Part shown: in pieces, positions 16,804 through 25,417 of the stretch
Layout: the number at the start of each line of letters is the position of its first letter
Position numbering within the stretch: position 1 is the first letter of the stretch
Assembly (NCBI GenBank): GCA_013002025.1
Contig: JABDKW010000018.1
Span: 1-56,357, forward strand
From: Gammaproteobacteria bacterium
GTDB taxonomy: Bacteria; Pseudomonadota; Gammaproteobacteria; Arenicellales; Arenicellaceae
Length of the DNA stretch: 56,357 bases
Direction of reading: 5' to 3'
Notes under the pieces: model-generated
The model's database searches: none
What the model was told of the DNA's origin: nothing
Seen by the model: the letters and a program-made list of their open reading frames with translations, nothing else
Translations under genes and position numbers: made by a program

Positions 16804-17997
16804 TTAAGAGTCGGCCTTTGATTGAGATGGGCGCTCTCTGCGGTCCATAAGCTGACCGTGATCCTGTTCAATTTGCTGTTCCCCTTCCTCATCCGGTTCG
16901 GGGTCCGGTTGCATTTCAAAGTCGGCGGTGGGCGTAAAGTTGCCCGACTGCTTCAGCATTAGTCGCAAATCATTTCGCGAGTCCGCATTTCTAAGGGCTT
17001 GCTCCTCACTAATTCGGCCATCGACGAATAATTGATGCAGGGCGCGATCAAAGGTCTGCATGCCGTATTGTTCCGAGGCTTTCATGGCGGCCTTTATCTC
17101 ATTCACTTTGCCGGCCTTAATCAGATCGCGCACTCGAGGCGAGCCTAATAGTATTTCGATAGCTGCGGCACGTTTATCATCAACTGTGGGGATCAGGCGC
17201 TGCGAGACAATCCCCCGCAAGTTGAGAGACAGGTCGAGGTATAACTGGCGATGACGGTCTTCGGGGAAAAAATTGATGATTCTGTCCAAGGCCTGATCGG
17301 CATTATTCGCGTGCAGTGTTGATAAGCACAAGTGGCCGGTTTCGGCAAAGGCCAATGCGTGCTCCATGGTTTCGCGGTTGCGAATCTCGCCAATTAGAAT
17401 GACGTCCGGTGCCTGTCGCAAGGTATTCTCCAAAGCGTCTTCATAGCAATCCGTGTCGACGCCAACCTCGCGTTGATTGATGATACTTTTCTTATGGGGG
17501 TGGATAAACTCGATCGGGTCTTCGATGGTGATGATGTGGCCGGCATCAGTCGTATTGCGATGATCAATGAGCGCTGCCAGTGAGGTGGATTTGCCTGAAC
17601 CGGTGCCGCCGACGAACAGTACCAAACCGCGCTTTTCCAATACCAGTTCAGTGAGGATGTCGGGCAAACCCAGATCCTGATACTTCGGAATATCGGTTTT
17701 TATTACGCGGATCACAATTGAAATGTCGCCACGCTGCCGGAAAATATTAACTCGAAACCGGCCAATGTCAGGCTCCTCAATCGCGAGATTCATTTCTGGT
17801 TTTTTCTCAAATGCGGCCTGTTGCTCCTCGTTCATCAACCAGCGTGCAGCTGCTTCGGTGTCTTCACTAGTCAGCACTTCTTTACCCAGTTTTGTGAGTT
17901 TGCCCTGTGCCTTTACAGAAGCCGGAACGCCGACCGCTAGATAGAGGTCAGAACCATCCATCTGAACGATCAGTTTCAGATACGTTTTTAACATCAT
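16804..17997 (-). CDS. pilU: Type IV pilus retraction ATPase PilU
   Basis: A 397-residue PilT-family hexameric ATPase that works with PilT to retract type IV pili. Seen: N-terminal PAS-like domain (SDLYLAVGVPASVKAQGKL), Walker A GGTGSGKST (130-138), Asp box TIEDPIEFIH, Walker B VILIGEIRNRE with catalytic E204, and His box STLHANNADQA. The PilU-like C-terminus (MQTFDRALHQLFVDGRISEEQAL) is followed by a short acidic Glu/Asp/Gln-rich tail. The ATG at 17997 (a second at 17994) has AGGA upstream; reading from 18132 would add a non-homologous leader. PilT itself is not in this window, so the usual pilT-pilU pair is broken up here. A degenerate paralogue lies 2.2 kb downstream on the same strand. 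Confidence 0.93.
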   Translation of the reverse strand: MMLKTYLKLIVQMDGSDLYLAVGVPASVKAQGKLTKLGKEVLTSEDTEAAARWLMNEEQQAAFEKKPEMNLAIEEPDIGRFRVNIFRQRGDISIVIRVIKTDIPKYQDLGLPDILTELVLEKRGLVLFVGGTGSGKSTSLAALIDHRNTTDAGHIITIEDPIEFIHPHKKSIINQREVGVDTDCYEDALENTLRQAPDVILIGEIRNRETMEHALAFAETGHLCLSTLHANNADQALDRIINFFPEDRHRQLYLDLSLNLRGIVSQRLIPTVDDKRAAAIEILLGSPRVRDLIKAGKVNEIKAAMKASEQYGMQTFDRALHQLFVDGRISEEQALRNADSRNDLRLMLKQSGNFTPTADFEMQPDPEPDEEGEQQIEQDHGQLMDRRERPSQSKADS

Positions 17998-18170
17998 GGT
18001 GAAATAATCCTTGGCAGGGGTCCCTGCGCCATTAAATGACTGGCCAATGTAGCACGTGATTCGGCCAGATTGACTGAATGGCTCAAGCTTATTTGAAAGC
18101 TTGTAAAAGCTCAAGCAAAGCACCGTGAACAATGATTAAATTGCGGTGTTCCCAGAGGTTTGGATATGCC

Positions 18171-18851
18171 ATGTTGCGTAAGTTGAAGTTTATTTTAGTG
18201 CCGAGATTATTAAAGCTGCTGACCAGCTTGATTACCGCCACCTGCAAGGTACGCTGGCACAACGATGCCGCTTACCGCCAACAACTTAAAAGCGGCCAGC
18301 CCTTCGTTGCTGCAATGTGGCATAACTGCTCGACCATCGGTGCCTGGGCCATGCAGGGCAGTGGCATTACGGTCATGGTCAGTGACAGTAAAGATGGCGA
18401 GTATGTGTCGCGCTATGCGGGCCTGTACGGTATTGAAACGATTCGGGGCAGTAGTTCCAAGGGTGCCAAAAAAGCCATCCGAGCCGGCCTGGCTGTGCTG
18501 GCGGCGGGTAAGCCCTTAGCGGTCACGCCAGATGGGCCGCGCGGACCGAAATATTTGGTGCAAAGCGGCACGCTATGGTTCGCTGCGGCAGCGCAGGTGC
18601 CCATCATCCCATTGCATATTGAGGCAAGCAGGCAATGGGTTATGAGCAGTTGGGACGGTCATCGTTTTCCAAAACCGTTCTCGACCATCCATATTGGAGT
18701 CGGTGAAATATTACACATTAGCCGTTCTCAGTTGCTAGATAACGCCGATTCGGCCATAGACCGGGTTAGGAAGGCGATGCTTGACAACGTTCGGTATGTG
18801 CAGGGTAGGGCGCAGCCAGGCGGTGAGCCGCCTTCAGGAGACCCTTACTAA
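18171..18851 (+). CDS. DUF374 family lysophospholipid acyltransferase-like protein
   Basis: A 226-residue membrane-associated protein of the DUF374 group, related to LpxL/PlsC acyltransferases. Features: N-terminal hydrophobic anchor (LKFILVPRLLKLLTSLITATC), the block FVAAMWHNCSTIGAWAMQG with His, VMVSDSKDGEYVSRYA, IRGSSSKGAKKAIRAGL, and TPDGPRGPKYLVQSGTLWFAAAAQVPIIP. These are the hallmark DUF374 motifs, with the Asp-Gly-Pro-Arg-Gly-Pro signature. It is thought to act on lipid A precursors or lysophospholipids, but the reaction is not established. The ATG at 18171 is used; a start at 18132 would overlap the pilU leader region. Divergent from pilU. Confidence 0.87.
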   Translation: MLRKLKFILVPRLLKLLTSLITATCKVRWHNDAAYRQQLKSGQPFVAAMWHNCSTIGAWAMQGSGITVMVSDSKDGEYVSRYAGLYGIETIRGSSSKGAKKAIRAGLAVLAAGKPLAVTPDGPRGPKYLVQSGTLWFAAAAQVPIIPLHIEASRQWVMSSWDGHRFPKPFSTIHIGVGEILHISRSQLLDNADSAIDRVRKAMLDNVRYVQGRAQPGGEPPSGDPY

Positions 18852-18855
18852 AAAC

Positions 18856-18881
18856 AAAACCCGGCTCCGGCGCCGGGTTTT
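18856..18881. terminator. Bidirectional rho-independent terminator
   Basis: A perfect 10-bp stem (AAAACCCGGC with GCCGGGTTTT), loop TCCGGC, sits between the convergent DUF374 and DUF4389 genes. The A-run on one side and T-run on the other let it serve both strands. Confidence 0.9.
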
Positions 18882-18886
18882 AACTG

Positions 18887-19186
18887 TTATTGGGTGCTGG
18901 TGCCGTTAGCCGGGATGATGATGTCCGGTTTCGGAAAGTCCGAAAACGGGAACGGTCGTTGCTCGCTGTTAAACGTGACATAACGCAATATGTCGTGTAC
19001 AAATTTACTCAGGCTATCACCGAATTTTTGCAACTGCTCATTAGGTGCGCCGCTTATCAGCAGAAAAACGCACTGTGCGATCGCTACCGCGGCTACCACC
19101 ATCTGGGCCAGATAGAAAACTACCCAGAAAATTGCGACAAAAAGGACACGCTGCCACGCAGCCAGTTGGGGGTTTGAATTTTCCAT
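18887..19186 (-). CDS. DUF4389 membrane protein
   Basis: A 99-residue small membrane protein with a long hydrophobic segment (VLFVAIFWVVFYLAQMVVAAVAIAQCVFLLIS), probably two tightly spaced helices. It is followed by a conserved soluble part (LQKFGDSLSKFVHDILRYVTFNSE, RPFPFSDFP). The combination matches DUF4389, a family of small membrane proteins of unknown function. The start is an ATG at 19186. It is convergent with the DUF374 gene and ends right after the shared terminator. Confidence 0.88.
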   Translation of the reverse strand: MENSNPQLAAWQRVLFVAIFWVVFYLAQMVVAAVAIAQCVFLLISGAPNEQLQKFGDSLSKFVHDILRYVTFNSEQRPFPFSDFPKPDIIIPANGTSTQ

Positions 19187-19346
19187 GGTCTACTCAAATT
19201 TTAAGATCACTTATAGGTGGTTAATAGGGCCAAATCCGGTGGTTTCAAACCCCACCGAAAAATTAATTTTTATAAATCACACAAAATGTCAGCTTCGCAC
19301 TTTAAACTAAACTGCTAAATAACAAACTTAAATAAATAATTACTCA

Positions 19347-20402
19347 ATGATCGTCAACTTTATTTCCCTTGCGGAGGCCGGCAAAGTTCCAGATTTTCTA
19401 TTGCGCTATGGAATTCGGCGCTTGTGCCGGCAGCGGTTGCGCGACGAATGCGCCGACAACGTTGAGGCGCAACAGCGGGTATTTCAGGAGCGTATCGAGC
19501 AACTGCGCGCCAGTCCTATCGCAATCGAGACCGAGGCGGCCAATGAACAGCATTATGAGGTGCCAGCCGAATTTTATCGCTACGCATTGGGCGAACATCT
19601 TAAGTACAGCGCCTGTTTTTACCCGACAGGGGATGAAACATTGTCGCAGGCGGAGGCGGCCATGCTGGCATTGTATTGCCAGCGTGCCGAGTTGCAGGAT
19701 GGGCAAAAAGTTCTGGAGCTTGGTTGTGGCTGGGGTTCATTAACGTTATGGATGGCAGAGCATTACCCCAACAGTCAAATCACCGGTGTCTCAAACTCCG
19801 TATCTCAGCGCGGCTACATCCTCGAGCAAGCAGCTCAACGAGGCCTGGAAAACATTGAAATTCAAACCTGTGATGTTAACAAGCTGACCCTGCCAGCGTC
19901 GCAATATGATCGGGTGATTTCCATCGAAATGTTCGAGCACATGCGCAACTATCGGCAATTAATGGAGAATATAGCGGCTTGGCTTACCCCCCAGGGCAAA
20001 TTGTTCGTACATATTTTTGTACATCGGGTGGTGATGTACCCATTCGATATTCAAGGTGAAGATGACTGGATGTCTAGATATTTCTTCACCGGCGGTCTGA
20101 TGCCAGCCGCTGATACTTTACTGCACTTTCAGCAACATCTGACGATGGAACAGCGATGGTTACTCGACGGTCGCCACTATGAGAAAACCTCCAACCATTG
20201 GCTGGCCAATATGGATGCTCATCAGGGTGAAATCATGCAGTTATTTAAAACCACCTATGGAGCAGCAGATGCAAATATGTGGTTTCATCGCTGGCGCATC
20301 TTCTTTTTGGCTTGCGCTGAACTTTTTGGTCTCGACGATGGCCAGCAGTGGATGGTGGCACATTATTTGTTTAGCTCTCGTGGGGCGGAGCGAGAATCTT
20401 GA
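19347..20402 (+). CDS. Cyclopropane-fatty-acid synthase-like SAM methyltransferase
   Basis: A 351-residue S-adenosylmethionine-dependent enzyme of the CFA-synthase/mycolic-acid cyclopropane synthase superfamily. Key segments: NEQHYEVPAEFYRYALGEHLKYSACFYP (the substrate-entrance motif of the family, shown in part), SAM motif I VLELGCGWGSLTLWMA, ITGVSNSVSQRGYI, and MFEHMRNYRQLM. It is closer in layout to the CFA-like group that includes plant coclaurine N-methyltransferase than to E. coli Cfa, since the long N-terminal domain of Cfa is reduced. A true cyclopropane synthase, an unsaturated-lipid methylase and a small-molecule methyltransferase are all possible. It is transcribed singly, divergent from the DUF4389 gene. 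Confidence 0.85.
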   Translation: MIVNFISLAEAGKVPDFLLRYGIRRLCRQRLRDECADNVEAQQRVFQERIEQLRASPIAIETEAANEQHYEVPAEFYRYALGEHLKYSACFYPTGDETLSQAEAAMLALYCQRAELQDGQKVLELGCGWGSLTLWMAEHYPNSQITGVSNSVSQRGYILEQAAQRGLENIEIQTCDVNKLTLPASQYDRVISIEMFEHMRNYRQLMENIAAWLTPQGKLFVHIFVHRVVMYPFDIQGEDDWMSRYFFTGGLMPAADTLLHFQQHLTMEQRWLLDGRHYEKTSNHWLANMDAHQGEIMQLFKTTYGAADANMWFHRWRIFFLACAELFGLDDGQQWMVAHYLFSSRGAERES

Positions 20403-20459
20403 CGACCCAGTAACCAGCGAGTATCTCTGGTGAAATTCCCAGAGTGGCGAAAAATGCTA

Positions 20460-20813
20460 TTAAGGAAACTGGTGTCCGCCACAGCCTATTTTATTGGCGG
20501 TAATCCACAGCCGCCGTGACCGGGCGCCGGAACGACAATAGAGATGGGTTTTCTTGCCCCTATTGATGATGTCGATGAGCTTGTCACGGTCGGAATTGCA
20601 TATTTGGTATGAAGAGAATGCCAACAGGTCAGTTTCCAGCCCCGCCGCTTCAGCAGCGGTCTTGATGTCCTGAAAAGGCGTCTGGCCAGCGTCTTCATCA
20701 TCCGGCCGATTACAAACTAGTAGTTCGATACCCTGTTCTCGCAGTGCCTCGATGTCCTCTACAGTGATTTGGTCGGACACCGAAACCTGATTATTTAGCT
20801 GCTGGTAGTGCAT
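20460..20813 (-). CDS. TIGR01244 family (DUF442) sulfur transferase/phosphatase-like protein
   Basis: A 117-residue cytoplasmic protein with the layout of the beta-lactamase-hydrolase-like phosphatase domain: LNNQVSVSDQITVEDIEALREQGIELLVCNRPDDE at the start (shown in part), then the active-site loop HLYCRSGARSRRLW near the C-terminus. In this family the Cys in CRSGxRS is the nucleophile. Members include BlhA/DUF442 and the N-terminal domain of the bacterial ETHE1-like enzymes that act in sulfide oxidation, where a fused domain adds persulfide dioxygenase; here the domain stands alone. Its role is therefore uncertain. The start is an ATG at 20813. It is convergent with the CFA-like gene. Confidence 0.8.
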   Translation of the reverse strand: MHYQQLNNQVSVSDQITVEDIEALREQGIELLVCNRPDDEDAGQTPFQDIKTAAEAAGLETDLLAFSSYQICNSDRDKLIDIINRGKKTHLYCRSGARSRRLWITANKIGCGGHQFP

Positions 20814-20990
20814 ATTCCAATCATTTTATTCTTATGATCAAAAATATTCACGCGCAGTTTGGGGGGAGAAAATGCACTGCAAATTTACGTATCTGATTGA
20901 AAAACTTGATTAATCGGCTATTCCCGTCACTTTTTCATCTGCAAAGGCGATGATTAACAAAAGTTAACAATTACCTTGGTCGACTTTTTT

Positions 20991-21006
20991 TCAGACTAAA
21001 GTCTGA
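20991..21006. promoter_or_regulatory. 16-bp inverted repeat upstream of the 21107 gene
   Basis: TCAGACT and AGTCTGA flank a two-base spacer (AA), a perfect dyad. It follows a T-tract and lies about 100 bases before the ATG at 21107. A second, looser dyad (TTAAC-4-GTTAA) sits 25 bases upstream. It may be an operator or a small hairpin. Confidence 0.45.
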
Positions 21007-21106
21007 TCAAGGCGGGACTAAGAGCGGATTATTTGACGTAAGCAAATATGTGGCTCGAGTCGGAAAAACAGAATTTTATTTCGTTAAACTGAATTTTGGA
21101 GCACAT

Positions 21107-21421
21107 ATGGCGACTGTGATTGATCTTAAAGATCTGGAACTCGACACACTGTCAGATGAAACTATGAATTTAATTTCGCGGTTGACGGCGGAAATCCGCA
21201 AGGTCAGCGGTGAAAGTTTTAGCTTCTGCGACCCCCTGTTACTGCCGCGCATCCGGCGCCGCGTTAAAGAACTTAAACAACCCAAGCTGACTGCATTGTA
21301 CTGCCAATATCAGAATGAATTGGTGCGCAGTGTCAATAAAGGTCAGTTTGCGCTTAGAAGTGCTCAGATGAGTGCTGCTAATAAACGATCATTTTATCGA
21401 CCAGGGTCGATATTTGCCTGA
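21107..21421 (+). CDS. Hypothetical protein
   Basis: A 104-residue soluble protein. It is mostly helical and basic in its middle (LLPRIRRRVKELKQPK), with the hydrophobic patch MNLISRLTAEIRKVSGE before it. No signal peptide, membrane segment or recognised motif. The ATG at 21107 has GGAG six bases upstream. It is followed by a strong terminator and stands alone as a transcription unit. The basic helix could bind nucleic acid, but this is speculation. Confidence 0.6.
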   Translation: MATVIDLKDLELDTLSDETMNLISRLTAEIRKVSGESFSFCDPLLLPRIRRRVKELKQPKLTALYCQYQNELVRSVNKGQFALRSAQMSAANKRSFYRPGSIFA

Positions 21422-21464
21422 ACCCCCTAAGCAGTAAAAGTAGTTAACCCCTACTCAAGCCCTG

Positions 21465-21496
21465 ACCCGGCGTACTATGTGCGCCGGGTTTTTTTG
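21465..21496 (+). terminator. Rho-independent terminator of the 21107 gene
   Basis: Stem ACCCGGCG pairs with CGCCGGGT over a nine-base loop, followed by a run of eight T. It lies 44 bases after the stop. Confidence 0.92.
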
Positions 21497-21576
21497 TGCC
21501 TGCCAGGCCAGCTTGCGAGGTAGATAGATTGGCCCTACAATTTGATGCCGCTATTTGCCCGCTCGTGAGACTTATT

Positions 21577-22104
21577 ATGCGCCGTACTGCATCCTCTATT
21601 TGCTTTATCAGTCCGATTCTTGCTCTGGTCATCGCTGTACAGGCGCACGCCCAAGCGCAACCCACTGCGGCGTGCCAAACTGAATCCCATCGGCAGTTCG
21701 ACTTTTGGATAGGCGAGTGGACGGTGACAAACCCCAACGGCAAGGTGGCCGGGCAAAACACAATTAAAGCGGTCGAAAATGGTTGCGCTCTACAGGAAAA
21801 CTGGCGCAGTGCGACCAGTCCATTCACTGGCCGTAGCTTTAATTACTACAACCAGTCGGCTCAACAATGGGAACAATTGTGGCTGGATAATCAGGGTGGC
21901 TCACTCAAACTCGCTGGGCAGCGGCGGGGTAATCAGATGATTCTACAATCGCAGCCAACCGCCAACCCGGCAGGTGTGGAGCAGGTCCAGCGCATTACCT
22001 GGACACTGAATGAGGATCACTCGGTGCGCCAATTGTGGGAAGTTCTGGTTGATGGAGAGGTTAGCAGTGTTGCCTTTGATGGCCTGTACACCAAGAGCGA
22101 GTGA
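21577..22104 (+). CDS. Exported DUF1579-like protein
   Basis: A 175-residue protein with a Sec signal peptide (SSICFISPILALVIAVQAHAQA). The mature part has the lipocalin-like pattern HRQFDFWIGEWTVTNPNGK, NTIKAVENGCALQENW, FNYYNQSAQQWEQLWLDNQG. This W-IGEW ... G-C-x-L-x-E-x-W layout is that of DUF1579 and related small barrels of unknown function, which may bind hydrophobic ligands. The ATG at 21577 is chosen because it begins the signal peptide. The MATE gene starts 35 bases after its stop; the two may be cotranscribed. Confidence 0.8.
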   Translation: MRRTASSICFISPILALVIAVQAHAQAQPTAACQTESHRQFDFWIGEWTVTNPNGKVAGQNTIKAVENGCALQENWRSATSPFTGRSFNYYNQSAQQWEQLWLDNQGGSLKLAGQRRGNQMILQSQPTANPAGVEQVQRITWTLNEDHSVRQLWEVLVDGEVSSVAFDGLYTKSE

Positions 22105-22138
22105 TTGAATCAATCGCGACGACCTAAGGATGGCGTCG

Positions 22139-23527
22139 ATGGCCAAGTTTAAATCTGAAATTTCGGCGCTGGTCAGGTTGGCACTTCCCGTGTCGCTGGC
22201 TCAACTCGCTCTGGTTGGCATGACCGCGACCGACGTGTTGGTTGCGGGCAATGCGGGTACCGTTGATCTGGCGGGTATGAATCTGGGCGCCAATGCATGG
22301 AATATGATTGTGCTTTTTTTTATGGGCATAGGGTTTGCCACTCAACCATTGGTCGCCAAATTTTTTGGAGCCCGGGATGAACGTGCCGTACGGCACCAGT
22401 TTCAACAGTCGCTGTGGCTGTGCTTTCTGCTGGGTATTCTTGCCACGCTGGCGGTTCAGGGTGGGGCGCGATTATTGCTGCTGCTGGATTTCGAGGCACA
22501 AATGCTGCGCATTGCCTATGAGTATATGGTGGCCATTTCCTGGTGTGCATTGCCGTTGGCAATGACGCCGGCAGTGCGTGGCACACTGGAGGGCTTAAAC
22601 CAGACGCGATCGGTGCTTTGGGTGGTGCTGGCGGCGTTCCTGATTAATATCCCACTGGATTTCATTTTTGTTAAAGGACTTTACGGCTTCCCAAAAATGG
22701 GCGGGGTGGGTTGCGCCTGGGCTACGGTAATTGTTGTCTGGGTTATGTTTGCGGCAATGTTGATGGTTGCGCAGTGGCATAAATCGGTGACTCATTTGCA
22801 TCTGATGAAGCGCCTGCAAATGCCGGATATGACCACTATCGGCAGTACCTTCCGGCTCGGCTTGCCAATTGGGTTTTCCATCGTCATCGAACTCAGCATG
22901 TTTTGCGGTGCGGGGATAATGATTGCAGCTTTCGGGACTGTGTCGGCCAGCGCTCACGCCGTGGCGATTACGGTGGCGTCCATGTCATTCATGCTCTATA
23001 TGGGGCTGGGGCAGGGCGTGACTATTCGTGCCTCGCAATTTCTGGGTGCCCGCCAGCCTGATGCAGCCTGGTATACGGTAAAAGCCGGCACCGCATTCAA
23101 TTTGCTGGTGGCCGCCGCGATGTGCCTGTATTTCATTTTTGCAGCCGATATTCTGGTCGGACTATTCAGTGATGATCCGGAGGTGCTCGCCCTGGCCGTC
23201 ACGCTGCTGTACTTTGGTGCCGCTTTTCAATTGGCTGACTGCCTGCAGGTGGCAATGATGTGTGGTTTGCGCGCCTACCATGACACCGCCAGCCCGCCAC
23301 GCTATCAACTATTTGCGTTTTGGGTTTTGGGCCTGCCAATTGGCGTGGGACTCGCCTTTTACGGCTGGTGGCCGGGTCTGGAGGGCGCCAAAGGGCTTTG
23401 GTTCGGGATGCTATTAAGTCTGACCATCGTTGGTCTGTTGTTGCTCAGACGACTTCTCAACATGGTGGCAGCAAGTAAAACTGTGGCCCAGCCACAGTCG
23501 GGTATCGAATGCAACACAGGGTTGTAG
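22139..23527 (+). CDS. MATE family efflux transporter
   Basis: A 462-residue membrane protein with twelve predicted helices in two homologous halves. The first half begins LVRLALPVSLAQLALVGMTATDVLVAG, the second LGLPIGFSIVIELSMFCGAG. Family residues are visible (ATQPLVAKFFGARDE, MTPAVRGTLEGLNQTRS, GQGVTIRASQFLGAR). NorM-type MATE proteins export cationic drugs, dyes or metabolites with Na+ or H+ antiport. The ATG at 22139 has AAGGA nine bases upstream; the ATG at 22130 is too close to it. The energising ion cannot be determined here. Confidence 0.93.
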   Translation: MAKFKSEISALVRLALPVSLAQLALVGMTATDVLVAGNAGTVDLAGMNLGANAWNMIVLFFMGIGFATQPLVAKFFGARDERAVRHQFQQSLWLCFLLGILATLAVQGGARLLLLLDFEAQMLRIAYEYMVAISWCALPLAMTPAVRGTLEGLNQTRSVLWVVLAAFLINIPLDFIFVKGLYGFPKMGGVGCAWATVIVVWVMFAAMLMVAQWHKSVTHLHLMKRLQMPDMTTIGSTFRLGLPIGFSIVIELSMFCGAGIMIAAFGTVSASAHAVAITVASMSFMLYMGLGQGVTIRASQFLGARQPDAAWYTVKAGTAFNLLVAAAMCLYFIFAADILVGLFSDDPEVLALAVTLLYFGAAFQLADCLQVAMMCGLRAYHDTASPPRYQLFAFWVLGLPIGVGLAFYGWWPGLEGAKGLWFGMLLSLTIVGLLLLRRLLNMVAASKTVAQPQSGIECNTGL

Positions 23528-23546
23528 TGCTGCGGTATGGCGAATT

Positions 23547-25415
23547 CTAGGCGCCCTTGCTCGCTACCCAGGCTTCTACATTTCGTTGCACCACATTGAG
23601 CGGCACCGGGCCGTATTTCAAAACTTCGTCGTGAAATTCGCGAATGTCGAACTTGTCACCCAGTGATTGTTTGGCCGCTTCACGTAATTGCCAGATTTTC
23701 AGCATACCGACTTTATACGCGGTCGCCTGTGAGGGCATCACGATATGCCGTTCCACCATTTTGACGGCATCTGAGACCGCATTGGGGGTATTGTTCACGT
23801 AATAGTCTATGCCCTGTTGGCGGGTCCACTTTTTGTCGTGAATACCCGTGTCAACCACCAGTCGGCAGGCGCGCCACAGTTCCATCGCCAGACGACCGAA
23901 GTCGGAGTATGGGTCAGAGTAAAATCCGATTTCCTTGGGCACCATTTCTGAATACAGCCCCCAGCCTTCCGTGTAGGCGGTGTAGCCGACGAACTTGCGA
24001 AACGTGGGGATGCCCTCCAGTTCCATCGCGATGGCAATTTGCATATGGTGGCCGGGTACGCCTTCGTGATAGGCCAGGGCTTCCATTTGATAGGTCGGCA
24101 TGGCCTCCATGTCGTACAGGTTTGCGTAGTACAGACCGGGCCGCGAACCATCTTCAGACGGTCGCTGATAAAAGGCTTTACCAGCGGACTGCTCGCGAAA
24201 TGGCTCGACGGCTTTCACGTTGATGTCAGCCTTGGGGAGCCGTAAAAACAATTCATCCAGGCGGCCTTTCATGGTTTCTATCAAGGCCGTTGCTTCGCTC
24301 AAGTAGCGTGCCTTGCCCTCTGGTGTATTTGGGTAGACGAACTGATCGGCATTGCGTACAAAGCTCATAAAACTCTTCAGGTTGCCGTTATAGCCCACCT
24401 GATCTTTAATGGCGCGCATCTCATCGTGAATCCGAGCTACTTCATCTAGCCCCAGTTGATGAATTTCCTCCGCCGTCATATCAGTGGTGGTGGTGCGCTG
24501 CAGGGCAAATTCGTAAAAGCGCTCGCCTTCCGGCACCTTCCAGATGCCGTCATCGATAGTGGCACGAGCCTCCAACTCGCTGAGCGCAGAGATCAACGCC
24601 TCGTAAGCAGGTTTCACCGATTTTTCAAGAGCCCGGCTGGCGGCCAGTAACAAGCGATTTGCGTCTGCTTCCGATAAGGGATTTTCCTCGGCCGTTTGCA
24701 GGGCCTCGAGTTTGCCCTTGAAATCAGCCAACAATGTGCTGTCTTTGCCGACCTCAAACGGGGCGCCTTTGATCACATTGCGGCAATCCCTTATCACATG
24801 AGCGAACACAAACTTTGGTGGAATGATGCCGGCGTCGGCGCGTCTGTTTAAGCCGTCAATCACTTGCTTGAAGTAGGCCGGCACGGCTTGCAGACGAGCC
24901 ACGTAGGCTTGCGCTGCTTCGATATTGGTCACGCGGTGCATATTGATCAGCAGATCCGGCACATTTGAGTGTGAACCAAACATTTGATTCACCGGGTAGT
25001 TATGCAAACGCCATTCAAACCCGTCTATGGATCGTTGCAGATTTTGCTCCATTAACTCATAGCTCAGGGCTGTGGCTGGATCTAACTGGCTGGCGTCAAT
25101 CGCTTGCAGCGCTGTCAGGTTTTTGCGGTCCAGATCCAAGCCTTCCAGCGCAAAGGCCTCGCTCAAGTCGTCCCACTTATCCATATTGGTGCTGCGCCCC
25201 AATGCGGTCTGGAACTCGGGGCTGCGATCAACCCACTCTGTAAACACCTTCTCAAAAAGCTCATTGGCCTGTTGGTTGGCATCAAGCGTCTCGGCTACCG
25301 GCGCTGCTGTGGAAGTTTGGCCGGCATTTTCGCTGGCGCCGCAGGCGGCCATGAGCAGGCTGAGACTCAGTAGCAGAGTGATTCGGAATAAACGGAACTC
25401 GGGAAGTTTCAACAT
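23547..25415 (-). CDS. DUF885 family lipoprotein (putative metallopeptidase-like)
   Basis: A 622-residue protein with a lipoprotein signal peptide (lipobox MAAC, Cys25). A large all-helical body follows. The DUF885 signature is present: HEGVPGHHMQIAIAMELEG, i.e. the HExxxGHH motif resembling a zinc-peptidase site, then a downstream Glu in TAYTEGWGLYSEMVPKE, and HIVMPSQATAYKVG. DUF885 proteins are M32/thermolysin-like in the zinc-site layout but mostly uncharacterised. It would sit in the periplasm, anchored to a membrane. It starts two bases after the lpxO stop, so it is probably translationally coupled to lpxO. Confidence 0.88.
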   Translation of the reverse strand: MLKLPEFRLFRITLLLSLSLLMAACGASENAGQTSTAAPVAETLDANQQANELFEKVFTEWVDRSPEFQTALGRSTNMDKWDDLSEAFALEGLDLDRKNLTALQAIDASQLDPATALSYELMEQNLQRSIDGFEWRLHNYPVNQMFGSHSNVPDLLINMHRVTNIEAAQAYVARLQAVPAYFKQVIDGLNRRADAGIIPPKFVFAHVIRDCRNVIKGAPFEVGKDSTLLADFKGKLEALQTAEENPLSEADANRLLLAASRALEKSVKPAYEALISALSELEARATIDDGIWKVPEGERFYEFALQRTTTTDMTAEEIHQLGLDEVARIHDEMRAIKDQVGYNGNLKSFMSFVRNADQFVYPNTPEGKARYLSEATALIETMKGRLDELFLRLPKADINVKAVEPFREQSAGKAFYQRPSEDGSRPGLYYANLYDMEAMPTYQMEALAYHEGVPGHHMQIAIAMELEGIPTFRKFVGYTAYTEGWGLYSEMVPKEIGFYSDPYSDFGRLAMELWRACRLVVDTGIHDKKWTRQQGIDYYVNNTPNAVSDAVKMVERHIVMPSQATAYKVGMLKIWQLREAAKQSLGDKFDIREFHDEVLKYGPVPLNVVQRNVEAWVASKGA

Positions 25416-25417
25416 AG

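Noticed and set aside
19229..19257. Hairpin CGGTGG/CCACCG considered as a terminator between divergent genes
   Set aside because: It lies between two divergent genes, has only six base pairs, and no T-run follows on either strand.
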